Assembly: GCA_025360105.1 (NCBI GenBank)
Contig: JANYCT010000040.1
Coordinates: 62,001 to 126,000 of the forward strand
Source of the DNA: Actinomycetes bacterium
GTDB lineage: Bacteria > Actinomycetota > Acidimicrobiia > Acidimicrobiales > Ilumatobacteraceae
Length of the DNA stretch: 64,000 bases
Reading direction: 5' to 3'
Shown: piece by piece, positions 31,483-39,648 of the stretch
Layout of the letters: each line of letters begins with the position of its first letter
How positions within the stretch are numbered: the stretch's first letter is position 1
Notes under the pieces: generated by a model
The model's database searches: none
Told to the model about the DNA's origin: nothing
What the model saw: the letters and a program-made list of their open reading frames with translations, nothing else
Translations under genes and position numbers: made by a program

Positions 31483-34303
31483 CCAAACACATTCGCGTCG
31501 TGACGACGGGATCAGCCTCGTCGAGATCGTGATCGGAGTGGCGATCTTCGGAATGATCATGTCGTCGTTGGCCTTCGCGATCATTACCATCGCCCGCCAG
31601 AACCCGAACACCACGGGTCGACTGAACAACGCCCGATCTGAGGAGGGCGTTGGACTCTGGATGCCCGCAGATCTTTCATCGGCACAAACGGTGAGCGTGC
31701 TGCCCGGCGCATCGCCGTGCAGCCCGAACTGCCCCGTTGGCCTGAATGTCGGTGGTTCGAACGCGCTCATGCTTACATGGACCACCCAAGATGCGGGCTC
31801 AACGTCAGCGGTCACCACCACCACCACCGTGTCCTATCGCTACGTGCAGGTCGGCACCGAGTGGCAGATCATCCGTGTCAAGTGCGTCAGCATCGCTGGA
31901 GGCGCTCCAACGTGTTCGTCCGCCGTTGTGTTGCACAATCTCGATGCGCCACCGGATGGTCAGACCTGGATACCAGGCACCACCGTTCCGAGTTGGGTTA
32001 TCCAGGTGAGCCAACCCCTCGATCCTGCGGACCCAGGTACTACAGGCACAACGATTCTGGCGAACCCGGCCACGTCGAAGAACGCGCAGCGTGTGCTTGT
32101 AACCATCAATGGTGGCGGCAATGCGGCCGGCGCGGGCGGTGGTCAGAACCAGATCAGCCTCAGCGCGGGCGGCACGAACCGCAAGACGATCGATGCTGCG
32201 AGCCTGAATGGAACTCCGACATTCAGTCAAACGCAGTCCCGCTGCGGCGGCAATATCGTTCTCATCGTCGATACCTCCGGGTCGATCGGCGCCTCGTCGA
32301 TGACCTCCATCAGAAACGCAATCAGCAGCTTCATTGACAAGTTCGAGGGCACCCCTGTGAAGCTCGAGCTGGTCACGTTCAGCACGAAGGCAACCGTGCT
32401 CGGCACGTCCGGTTGGACCCGCTACTTCGACATGTTGAACGCCGCCGACGTTGCGACGCTGCGCAGCGCCTTGTCTTCGCTGGTGTCGAGCGGTTCCACG
32501 AACTACGAAGACGCCTGGTATCGCACGTTCTTCAATACCGACGGTACGACTCAGAGCATCATCCCCGACCTGGTCGTGATGTTCACCGACGGTATCCCCA
32601 ACTACAGCCGTCTGAACGCCACGAACGCGACTGGACCCACGTTGCCGCCTGCGGCCCTGGTTGGGTACCCGGCTGCAAACGGCAGCGCATACAACCAGGA
32701 GGCCTTCTATCGCGCCAACGAAATTGCTCGCCTGTTCCGGTCAACCGTGAAGTTCATCGGTGTGGGCGTTGGCACCGAGATCGCAGGCACGTCATCGTGG
32801 ATCAACAGCGTGTTGGGTTGGCACTACACCTACCAGAGGGGCTACCAACCAGTTCTCCAGCGCAGTTTCCATTATCAGCGGAACTTCCATTATCAGCGGA
32901 GCTTTCACTACCAGCGGAGCTTTCACTACCAGCGCAGTTTCCATTATCAGCGCAGTTTCCATTATCAGCGCAGTTTCCATTATCAGCGCAGTTTCCATTA
33001 TCAGCGGAGCTTTCACTATCAGCGCAGTTACCACTACCAGGCCAAGGTGAGTGGCACCTGGACAACCATGCTGCCGACCGACCCGAGGTATACGAGCTCC
33101 AGCAATGGCAACAAGCGCACGGTCTACGAGGCAGCGCTCAACAACAGCTTCGACTTCTGGGATGCCGACACGACGCTGGCCAACTACAACGCAGCAGTCA
33201 CAAACGGGCGGCGCATCACATTCGAAGCAGCGTCGGGAAGCAACGACTTCTGGGAGGCCAACACCACCTTGGCGCTCTACAACGCTGCGGTGTCCACCGG
33301 TCGCCGCATCACCTACGAGGCGACGTCGGGAACCAACGACTTCTGGGAGACCGACACGACGCTCGCGCTCTACAACGCCGCTGTGTCCACGGGTCGCCGC
33401 ATCACGTACGAGGCGTCCACCGGCTCGAACGACAACTGGGAGGCCAGCACCACTCTGGCGTTGTACAACGCGGCCGTGTCAGGCGGCAGGCGTATTGCAT
33501 ATGGCGTGCCCACTGGGACAAATGACTACTGGGAAGACACCACGCAAGCGCTGTTCAACGTGGGGAACACGACGAGCGACGAGACCGATGGTTGGCGAGA
33601 CAGGCTGTACGCGGCACCGTACGTAGCCTGGGAGAACACCACCCTGACGTTGTACAACGCGAACAACACAACAGCCGACTCGACCGATGGCTGGCAGGTC
33701 ATTCAGGACTACTCGTTGCCGTTCGACAGCTTTACCACCAACAGCGTGACCACCAACAACAGCACGATTCTGACTCGGTTGATCGCAGGTAACGACTATG
33801 GCGTGTCGGCCATATTGTCGGCTGGTGCATACACCAACGCAGCGCAGGCAAACATGTACGTCATGCCGGACTACACGGCGCTGCCCGCCGCGTTGCAGGC
33901 GGTGGCCCTCTCGCAGTGCGGCGGCACGATCACGCTGCAGACCAAGGTTGGCACCAGCGCAGCCGCGGACCCGTTCACCTACCAGAACACGGCGACGAAG
34001 GACTCGAACGGTACTGCAATCAACATGGGTCAGAACGCGGTGACGACGTCGGCGCAGTTCACGAGCGGCACGTTGGACTTCTCGATCCCGAGCGGTCAGT
34101 ACCTCACCGTCGACATCCAGCCACAGAATCTTTCGGTGCTCACCGGCTACAACCCGTCGAGTTGGTCGTGCAAAGCCGGCCCGAATACGCGTACCTTCAC
34201 GACGATTCCGATCGCCGGGACCACGTGGACAGGTATCCGGGTGCAGGTCGCGGCGAACGAGGCGGTCTCGTGTATCCAAACCGTCACCCGTGTGACGCCA
34301 TGA
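31472..34303 (+). CDS. Giant prepilin-like protein with vWA domain, tandem repeats and prealbumin/SpaA-like tail
   Basis: 943 residues. Residues 1-40 are a prepilin signal: Gly13, then ISLVEIVIGVAIFG, with Glu at mature position 5 as in PilW-type minor pilins. Residues about 260-450 form a von Willebrand A domain with the MIDAS motif DTSGS at 267-271 and a second ligand loop in FTDG (Asp373). Residues 464-523 are ten copies of RSFHYQ or close variants, and residues 548 onward are 31-residue repeats. After about residue 790 a segment resembling the last vWA strand/helix (MPDYTALPAALQAVA) leads into QCGGTITLQTKV, a prealbumin/SpaA-like domain to the C-terminus. I infer a pilus- or surface-anchored adhesin; it combines roles usually split between PilW and PilY1. 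The repeat array seems inserted in the vWA domain. Confidence 0.85.
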   Translation: MISDQTHSRRDDGISLVEIVIGVAIFGMIMSSLAFAIITIARQNPNTTGRLNNARSEEGVGLWMPADLSSAQTVSVLPGASPCSPNCPVGLNVGGSNALMLTWTTQDAGSTSAVTTTTTVSYRYVQVGTEWQIIRVKCVSIAGGAPTCSSAVVLHNLDAPPDGQTWIPGTTVPSWVIQVSQPLDPADPGTTGTTILANPATSKNAQRVLVTINGGGNAAGAGGGQNQISLSAGGTNRKTIDAASLNGTPTFSQTQSRCGGNIVLIVDTSGSIGASSMTSIRNAISSFIDKFEGTPVKLELVTFSTKATVLGTSGWTRYFDMLNAADVATLRSALSSLVSSGSTNYEDAWYRTFFNTDGTTQSIIPDLVVMFTDGIPNYSRLNATNATGPTLPPAALVGYPAANGSAYNQEAFYRANEIARLFRSTVKFIGVGVGTEIAGTSSWINSVLGWHYTYQRGYQPVLQRSFHYQRNFHYQRSFHYQRSFHYQRSFHYQRSFHYQRSFHYQRSFHYQRSFHYQRSYHYQAKVSGTWTTMLPTDPRYTSSSNGNKRTVYEAALNNSFDFWDADTTLANYNAAVTNGRRITFEAASGSNDFWEANTTLALYNAAVSTGRRITYEATSGTNDFWETDTTLALYNAAVSTGRRITYEASTGSNDNWEASTTLALYNAAVSGGRRIAYGVPTGTNDYWEDTTQALFNVGNTTSDETDGWRDRLYAAPYVAWENTTLTLYNANNTTADSTDGWQVIQDYSLPFDSFTTNSVTTNNSTILTRLIAGNDYGVSAILSAGAYTNAAQANMYVMPDYTALPAALQAVALSQCGGTITLQTKVGTSAAADPFTYQNTATKDSNGTAINMGQNAVTTSAQFTSGTLDFSIPSGQYLTVDIQPQNLSVLTGYNPSSWSCKAGPNTRTFTTIPIAGTTWTGIRVQVAANEAVSCIQTVTRVTP
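32861..33040 (+). repeat. Ten tandem 18-bp units encoding RSFHYQ
   Basis: Ten contiguous 18-base units without spacers. Units 1, 5, 6, 7 and 8 are identical (CGCAGTTTCCATTATCAG). Units 3 and 4 are identical to each other (CGGAGCTTTCACTACCAG). Unit 9 is a hybrid. Differences between the two unit types are all synonymous; only unit 2 (Ser to Asn) and unit 10 (Phe to Tyr) change the peptide. The unit length keeps the reading frame when copies are gained or lost. Confidence 0.97.
33113..33580 (+). repeat. Tandem 93-bp units encoding a 31-residue repeat
   Basis: Three full units of exactly 93 bases (33209-33301, 33302-33394, 33395-33487) start with RRIT[FY]EA and contain DFWE or DNWE, then TTLALYNAAVS. 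A diverged first copy (33113-33208, 96 bases) and a decaying copy after 33488 flank them. The units are clearly related but much more diverged at DNA level than the 18-bp array, so this array is older. Confidence 0.9.
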
Positions 34304-35754
34304 TTCGTCGCGGCGCACCACGGGCCCGGGCAGGGCGAACCGACGACGGGTCCGCACTGGTCCTTGCCTTGGTCATGGTGCTCGTGTGTTCCTTGGTGGT
34401 TCTACCGGTACTCACGTACGCAATTGCGGTCACGCGGTCGACCCGCGTCCTGCAATCGAAGTCGGTGTCGGTCGAGGCGGCAAAGGGTGGGCTGCGGACC
34501 ACACTCGCGGATCCGATATCGCTGTACAAGACGTGCGACCTGGCCGGGCTCACCGTCTCGGTCTCGCTTGCCTCGCCGGGGCTCACTACGCCGGTCACGA
34601 ACAAGTGCTACAAGATGAGCGATGTCCAGGCGCAGGACCCCACCAGCCTGCGTTACGCCATAGCGGCCACACAGGTGGGCGCTACGCTGCCGACCGGTTA
34701 TAGCGGGTTGGCCTATCCGGGCTCGGGAGGAACGCCAGAGAACGCGTGGCAGAACGCCGATTCGCTGACATCGACGTTCAACACCATCTGGGCGCCGTAT
34801 CTGCCGGTTCACGGTCTCAACCAGCGCTCTGCAACCCCCTACTCGATGCCGAGCGGCTTCCCGACATGCTCGGTCTACTTCCCCGGCACGTACAAGGATC
34901 CCGTGACGATCACCGGATCCACGCCGGTGTTCTTCACCTCGGGCATCTATTACTTCGAGGACCCCGTGCGTATCAGCGGCAACGCCAACGTCGTGGTTGG
35001 CGATGGCGCCACACAGGGATGCACAACGGATCAGCAGGCTGCGTTCTACGCGACCAACGCGCCGGCCACCCACAACGTCACCGGCCTCGGCGCAACCTTC
35101 GTGTTCGGCGACGCCGGTCGGCTCGTCGTCGACAACGTGACGAGCGGGACATCGCTCAGCCTCATCTTCAATCAGCGATACGTGGCACCCACCGATATCA
35201 GCTCGGCGCCCTCGGCGGGGGTGTCGATCGAGTCGGTCAACGGCGTCGCGTCGGGTTCGGACGCCATCGACCTGAGTCTGCCCGGCTACCTGTCGGTACC
35301 GCAGTCGAGTGTCGGCGGCGCAACGGTCACGCTGGCAACCGCGCAGCAATACCTGCCATCCACGCTCGTGCCCGTTTCGCCGGTGGCTCCAGCGGTGGTG
35401 CCGACGAACCCATTACCCATCGTCGATATCAACCTCAGCAACACCTCAACTGTGAAAGTAAACGTTCCCGGCTATGTGTACGTGCCGCAGGGTTTGGTGA
35501 ACGTCAATGTGTCCACTGCGGCCGCCGCCGCAAACAAGGACATCCAACTCCTCGGCGGGGCCCTGGCCGCCTCGTACACGGTGTCGGCGATCCGACCGTC
35601 TACGTTCGTGATCGGCTTGCTGAACCCCGTCATCCAAAAGGTCTTCAAGATCGTCAGCACGACGACAGGAACTCCTCCGAACATTGTCTCGACGGCCATC
35701 GTGCAGGTGAACCAGAATGGCGCCTACGCAATCAACTCCTGGGGCGTGCAATAG
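34300..35754 (+). CDS. PilX-like pilus assembly/surface protein
   Basis: A 484-residue protein whose N-terminus (DDGSALVLALVMVLVCSLVV) matches PilX-type minor pilins: a glycine-ended charged leader and a long hydrophobic helix, without glutamate at mature position 5. The long exported part is rich in Thr, Ser, Val and Gly, with beta-strand-like text such as SGIYYFEDPVRISGNANVVV, and may form a beta-helix or sandwich. It contains few cysteines. The ATG at 34300 overlaps the stop of the 943-residue gene (ATGA), so it is coupled. Longer in-frame extension upstream is the alternative frame of that gene. Confidence 0.78.
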   Translation: MIRRGAPRARAGRTDDGSALVLALVMVLVCSLVVLPVLTYAIAVTRSTRVLQSKSVSVEAAKGGLRTTLADPISLYKTCDLAGLTVSVSLASPGLTTPVTNKCYKMSDVQAQDPTSLRYAIAATQVGATLPTGYSGLAYPGSGGTPENAWQNADSLTSTFNTIWAPYLPVHGLNQRSATPYSMPSGFPTCSVYFPGTYKDPVTITGSTPVFFTSGIYYFEDPVRISGNANVVVGDGATQGCTTDQQAAFYATNAPATHNVTGLGATFVFGDAGRLVVDNVTSGTSLSLIFNQRYVAPTDISSAPSAGVSIESVNGVASGSDAIDLSLPGYLSVPQSSVGGATVTLATAQQYLPSTLVPVSPVAPAVVPTNPLPIVDINLSNTSTVKVNVPGYVYVPQGLVNVNVSTAAAAANKDIQLLGGALAASYTVSAIRPSTFVIGLLNPVIQKVFKIVSTTTGTPPNIVSTAIVQVNQNGAYAINSWGVQ

Positions 35755-35785
35755 CGTCTCTGCGCTGCCCAACAGGGCACCGCGC

Positions 35786-36664
35786 TCAGCTGAGACCGAG
35801 TACCCGGAGTGCGTTATCGCGCAGGAACTTGGGCCACACGTGGTCTTTGAACGGCACGTGCGGCATGTCGCCCATGATGCGCTCGTAGGTGAGCCCCATC
35901 GGCCAGTATCCGGCGTAGATGATCTTGTCGCTGCCGCGCGTGTTGGCGTAGTCGATGATGCGTTGGTTGTAGTGCTGCGGGGCGAAGGCGCTGGTGCTGT
36001 AATGCAGGTTCGGCCATTTGAGCATCAGCTTCACGGCGAGCTCGGTCCATGGTTCGCACCCGTGGCGGGTGACGATGGTGAGTTCGGGGAAGTCGTAGCA
36101 AACGATGTCGAGGAGCTCGACGTGCTGACACATACTCGGCAAGCGCGGCCCGGGAATTCCGGCGCAGATGAAGATGGGGATGCCGAGTTCGGCGCACACC
36201 GAGTAGATGGGATACCAACGCGCGTGGTCGATGGGGATCTGCGGATGGCATCCGGCAGGAAACGTGCCGACGGCGCGAAGGCCGAATTCCTCGTGAGCTC
36301 GTCGGATCTTGCGTACCTCTTCGACGCCGTTGTTGCCATCGGCCGAGATCGATGGGATGAATCGATCGGGATGCTGGCGCATTGCATTCCGCCCGACCTC
36401 GCCCTCGATACCGATGAGCGACCGCTCGATGCCGAAGTGATCCATTGTGTTGATCGCGACCTCGATTGGATCGAGTGTGTCGGGCATCGCGCCGGGCACG
36501 TTGCCCTTGAACAGGTACTCGACAGGAAACATCGTCTCCTTGCTCGCAACGTCTTTGATGTTCGGGCGGAAGAATTCGTAGAGCCGACGTGGATCTGCGT
36601 CGGGGAATCCCATCATCGTTTCGATGATGCCCAGGCCACCTGGGCCCACAATGGGCATGGTCAT
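35786..36664 (-). CDS. Amidohydrolase family 2 (ACMSD-like) protein
   Basis: A 292-residue TIM-barrel protein of the Amidohydro_2 group. Recognisable elements are DHFGIERSLIGIEG, RAVGTFPAGCHPQIP, PELTIVTRHGCEPW (barrel strand ending in His) and KIIYAGYWPMG near the C-terminus. The N-terminal HxH metal motif of the family is not evident, so it may be a partner or a variant enzyme. It starts two bases after the stop of a second amidohydrolase gene, so the two form an operon. Substrate unknown; members include decarboxylases and hydratases of aromatic acids. Confidence 0.78.
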   Translation of the reverse strand: MTMPIVGPGGLGIIETMMGFPDADPRRLYEFFRPNIKDVASKETMFPVEYLFKGNVPGAMPDTLDPIEVAINTMDHFGIERSLIGIEGEVGRNAMRQHPDRFIPSISADGNNGVEEVRKIRRAHEEFGLRAVGTFPAGCHPQIPIDHARWYPIYSVCAELGIPIFICAGIPGPRLPSMCQHVELLDIVCYDFPELTIVTRHGCEPWTELAVKLMLKWPNLHYSTSAFAPQHYNQRIIDYANTRGSDKIIYAGYWPMGLTYERIMGDMPHVPFKDHVWPKFLRDNALRVLGLS

Positions 36665-36666
36665 GC

Positions 36667-37839
36667 TCAGGCCCCGATCAGTTCGTAGGCGTTGTCACGC
36701 ATGATCACGCGAACCTCGGCATCGCTGAAGCCATGCAGGTCGTTCACGAATGAGGTGGGCACGGCAAGCCCTTCTGCATGGGGATAGTCGCTGCCGAACA
36801 GCACCCGATCAGAACCGATCGCGTTGGCGAGACCGCGGATGTCGTCTTCGTAGAACGGGGCGACCCACACGTGATCGCGGAACTGCTGAATGGGGTCCGC
36901 GCCGAATGCGAATGGGTTCTGCGCAAAGGCCTTCTTGAACTTCTTGAGCAACGGCTGTACCCACTCGCTGCCGGCCTCAATACTCGCGCAGCGCAGATCG
37001 GGGTGTCGGGTGAACACGCCGTGGCACACGAGCACGGCGAACATGTCGAACGGGGCGCGGTCGCCTGTAATCGTGCGCAGCGCCGAGAACTTGAACGCTT
37101 CGAAGTCTCCGCCGGGCTCCCAGTCGTCGACGTACTTGCCGTATCCCGCGTCGCCCGAGTGGAACGCGACGACAACACCCGCCTCGGCCGCCCGCGCCCA
37201 GAACGGGTCGAAGAGGGCGTCGCCGGGGGAGCGGGTCTGACCCCCTGGAGCCAGTGCTGGAGCGGTACGCATCACGATGACGCGCACACCGCGACCAATC
37301 GCCCAATTCAGCTCATCGAGTGCCCATTGCGGATCAGCGAGCGTGATGTACGGAGCGCCGTAGATGGTGTTCTTGTACGAAAAACCCCAGTCGTCGTCGA
37401 GCCAGCGGTTGAACGCGCTGAACGCCGCCGTGAGCGCCGGCAGGTCGTGCCTGAGGGACTCCTCCATCCCGACGCCGAGGGTGGGGAAGAACAACGCTGC
37501 GTCGAGACCCTGTTGCTGCATCAATTCGAGTCGGGCGTCGCGGTCGCGGTACTCGGCCGGAATCGGATCGAGTTCTCCGAACATCGACTTGAGATCGGAG
37601 CCAGCCACCTTGCCCCGAAAGTAGAGGTCGAGGGCGCCCGGCTTGGAGACGGGATCGAACGTGGGGTTCGGGATGAACCGGTTCACCTTGCCGCCCACGA
37701 GCAGTCGCTGACGGCCGTCGAGTTCGACCCATTGCATGCACCGCTTTGCCATCGATGGTTCGATGTGGCGAGTGAAGGCATCTCTTGCCTCGTAGTAGTG
37801 ATTGTCGGCATCGAACGACTTGAAACCGAGTTCGGTCAT
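36667..37839 (-). CDS. Amidohydrolase family 2 (ACMSD-like) protein
   Basis: A 390-residue TIM-barrel protein. It starts FKSFDADNHYYE, the DxDxH variant of the metal-binding first strand, has VVAFHSGDAGYGKYVDDW in the centre (metal His) and RVLFGSDYPHAEGL near the C-terminus with the catalytic Asp. This is the common actinobacterial Amidohydro_2 pattern of decarboxylase/hydrolase-like enzymes. GAAAAGGG precedes the ATG at 37839 by about ten bases, a possible ribosome site. It is coupled to the smaller paralogue downstream. Confidence 0.85.
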   Translation of the reverse strand: MTELGFKSFDADNHYYEARDAFTRHIEPSMAKRCMQWVELDGRQRLLVGGKVNRFIPNPTFDPVSKPGALDLYFRGKVAGSDLKSMFGELDPIPAEYRDRDARLELMQQQGLDAALFFPTLGVGMEESLRHDLPALTAAFSAFNRWLDDDWGFSYKNTIYGAPYITLADPQWALDELNWAIGRGVRVIVMRTAPALAPGGQTRSPGDALFDPFWARAAEAGVVVAFHSGDAGYGKYVDDWEPGGDFEAFKFSALRTITGDRAPFDMFAVLVCHGVFTRHPDLRCASIEAGSEWVQPLLKKFKKAFAQNPFAFGADPIQQFRDHVWVAPFYEDDIRGLANAIGSDRVLFGSDYPHAEGLAVPTSFVNDLHGFSDAEVRVIMRDNAYELIGA

Positions 37840-37930
37840 GACGCATACCCTTTTCTTGAATCATCACGTCTCGAATCTGACGCAGCGTCAGAAACCTAGT
37901 CGACGGTCGTGACGAGATACCGTACGAAGC

Positions 37931-38677
37931 GTGTGCGGCCGTTTCGTTTCCACTCAAACACCCGAGCAGATCGCATCGTTCTTCGGTGCATCGTTCGAGG
38001 GTGATCCGCTCGCGCCCAGCTACAACGTTGCTCCGACGAACGATGTGTACGCAGTGGTGCACGATGTCGACCACGGCCAGACCGTGCACGCATTTCATTG
38101 GGGGCTGGTGCCGGTGTGGGCCAAGGACACCAAGATCGGCTCCTCGATGATCAACGCGCGAGCCGAGACGCTGGCTGAGAAGCCGACCTTCAAGGGGCTG
38201 CTGCGCAAGCGCCGTTGCATCATCCCGATGGACGGTTTCTACGAGTGGCGGGCAGCCGCAGCGAGCGCTCCGCTCGGGCCGAGAGCAAAGCCGGTCAAGC
38301 AGCCGATGTTCATCCACCGTGCCGACGGTGATCCGCTTGCGATCGCTGGCCTGTGGACGGCCTGGCACGACAAGTCGGGCCCCGCAGACGGCCCGTGGTT
38401 GCACAGTTGCACCATCATCACCACGGCGGCGAACACGACGATGTCGCCTGTGCACGACCGCATGCCAGTGATCCTGAGTCGTAGCGACTGGGCGCAGTGG
38501 CTCACCCCCGACGAGAGCGACGTCGGTGCGCTCACCGCACTCTTGCTTCCCGCTGGCAGCGACATCTTGACGATGCACCCCGTGTCCACTCAGGTGAACA
38601 ACGTGCGCAACAAGGGCGCTGAGTTGGTTGTACCCATTGAGCCAGGCGCAGATCCGAACGCCGGCGCTCAGCTGTAG
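37931..38677 (+). CDS. SRAP domain protein (HMCES/YedK), abasic-site shield
   Basis: A 248-residue SOS-response-associated peptidase family protein. After removal of Met, Cys2 (MCGRF) forms a thiazolidine crosslink to abasic sites in single-stranded DNA. Further active-site elements are PSYNVAPTN, SSMINARAET, DGFYEWR and MHPVSTQVNN. The GTG start at 37931 places the cysteine correctly and follows TACCGT (37918-37923) by seven bases. The 3' end overlaps the convergent LLM gene by ten bases. Confidence 0.94.
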   Translation: MCGRFVSTQTPEQIASFFGASFEGDPLAPSYNVAPTNDVYAVVHDVDHGQTVHAFHWGLVPVWAKDTKIGSSMINARAETLAEKPTFKGLLRKRRCIIPMDGFYEWRAAAASAPLGPRAKPVKQPMFIHRADGDPLAIAGLWTAWHDKSGPADGPWLHSCTIITTAANTTMSPVHDRMPVILSRSDWAQWLTPDESDVGALTALLLPAGSDILTMHPVSTQVNNVRNKGAELVVPIEPGADPNAGAQL

Positions 38678-39567
38678 AGGTCGAACAACTCGCGTATCGC
38701 CTTGGCCTGGCCACCTGACGTGCTGCTCATCACGGCGATCGGCGTGACGCCGGTGGCATGCCACTCGGCGAGGCGATCGCGCACGCGCGTAGCACTGCCG
38801 CTGATTGTGCAGTCGTCGATCCAGCGATTGCTCATTGCGGCCGAAGCAGCATCGCGATCGCCGGCTGCCAGCGCCAGTTCGATGGAGTCCATTTCGTCGC
38901 CGTAGCCAGCAGTACGCCAGTAGTTGCGGTAGTTCGGCAGGCTGATGTAGCCGCCCAAGGTGCGCCGATGAATCGCGCGCGCCGCGTCGAGGTCGGCGTC
39001 GATCACGGTCGGCACCATGTTCGCCAGTCGGAACGACTCCCGCCTGATTGCCGGGATGCGTTGTACTTGCGTCGGAGTGTGCGAGAGCGATGCGTTTGCC
39101 CACAAAGCGCCGTCCGCGATCTCGAGCGCGAGGTCGAGCATGCGGTCGCGTAAGGCGGCGAGCAAGATCGAGGGAAGGGCTCCCGCACTTCGTTCCGACT
39201 TGCGCAGGGATGCGAGGTACTCGCGCATGTCGGACAAAGGTTTGCCGGTGGCGAGTCCCATTCGATCGAGCATGGGTGAATGACTCACGCCGAGCCCAAG
39301 GCTGAATCGCCCGCCACTGACTTCGGCGATGTGGGCCGCGTTTGCTGCAGTCTCTAGGGGGTGAGCGAGATAGATCGGCTGAATCGACGACCAGAACGAG
39401 ATGGTGTTGGTGGTATGCGCCAACGACACGCACAGCGCCAGGTTGCCGCCGACCCCAGGACACGCAAGTCCGGCGAAGCCGCGCGCCTCGGCCTCGGCGG
39501 CGAGTTCGAGGATCGCGAGGCGCTTGTTCGGCGAACCGATCACGGATAGTGCAGGCATCAGGGTCAT
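38668..39567 (-). CDS. LLM-class flavin-dependent oxidoreductase (probably F420-linked)
   Basis: A 299-residue luciferase-like TIM barrel with LELAAEAEARGFAGLACPG near residue 20 and VSGGRFSLGLGVSHSPMLD near residue 90. The latter is typical of the actinobacterial F420-dependent branch. No substrate can be assigned. The ATG at 39567 follows TACCGT (complement of 39575-39580) by seven bases, so it is leaderless, and it converges with the SRAP gene, overlapping it by ten bases. Confidence 0.86.
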   Translation of the reverse strand: MTLMPALSVIGSPNKRLAILELAAEAEARGFAGLACPGVGGNLALCVSLAHTTNTISFWSSIQPIYLAHPLETAANAAHIAEVSGGRFSLGLGVSHSPMLDRMGLATGKPLSDMREYLASLRKSERSAGALPSILLAALRDRMLDLALEIADGALWANASLSHTPTQVQRIPAIRRESFRLANMVPTVIDADLDAARAIHRRTLGGYISLPNYRNYWRTAGYGDEMDSIELALAAGDRDAASAAMSNRWIDDCTISGSATRVRDRLAEWHATGVTPIAVMSSTSGGQAKAIRELFDLYS

Positions 39568-39648
39568 ACACGCGACGGTACTCGCGCGGGTCGGGGGAGG
39601 CTCGTTTGGTTGAAATCACTCGTAGGGCGTTGGGGTAGGGTCTGGCCG

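Noticed and set aside
32861-33040. 18-bp direct repeats considered as a CRISPR array or regulatory iterons
   Set aside because: There are no spacers, units are contiguous and in frame with a long coding region, and differences are synonymous, so this is a protein repeat.
32792-33065. Open frames in other frames and on the minus strand across the hexapeptide array
   Set aside because: An 18-bp repeat without stops keeps all frames open. Only the RSFHYQ frame shows synonymous-only variation between units.
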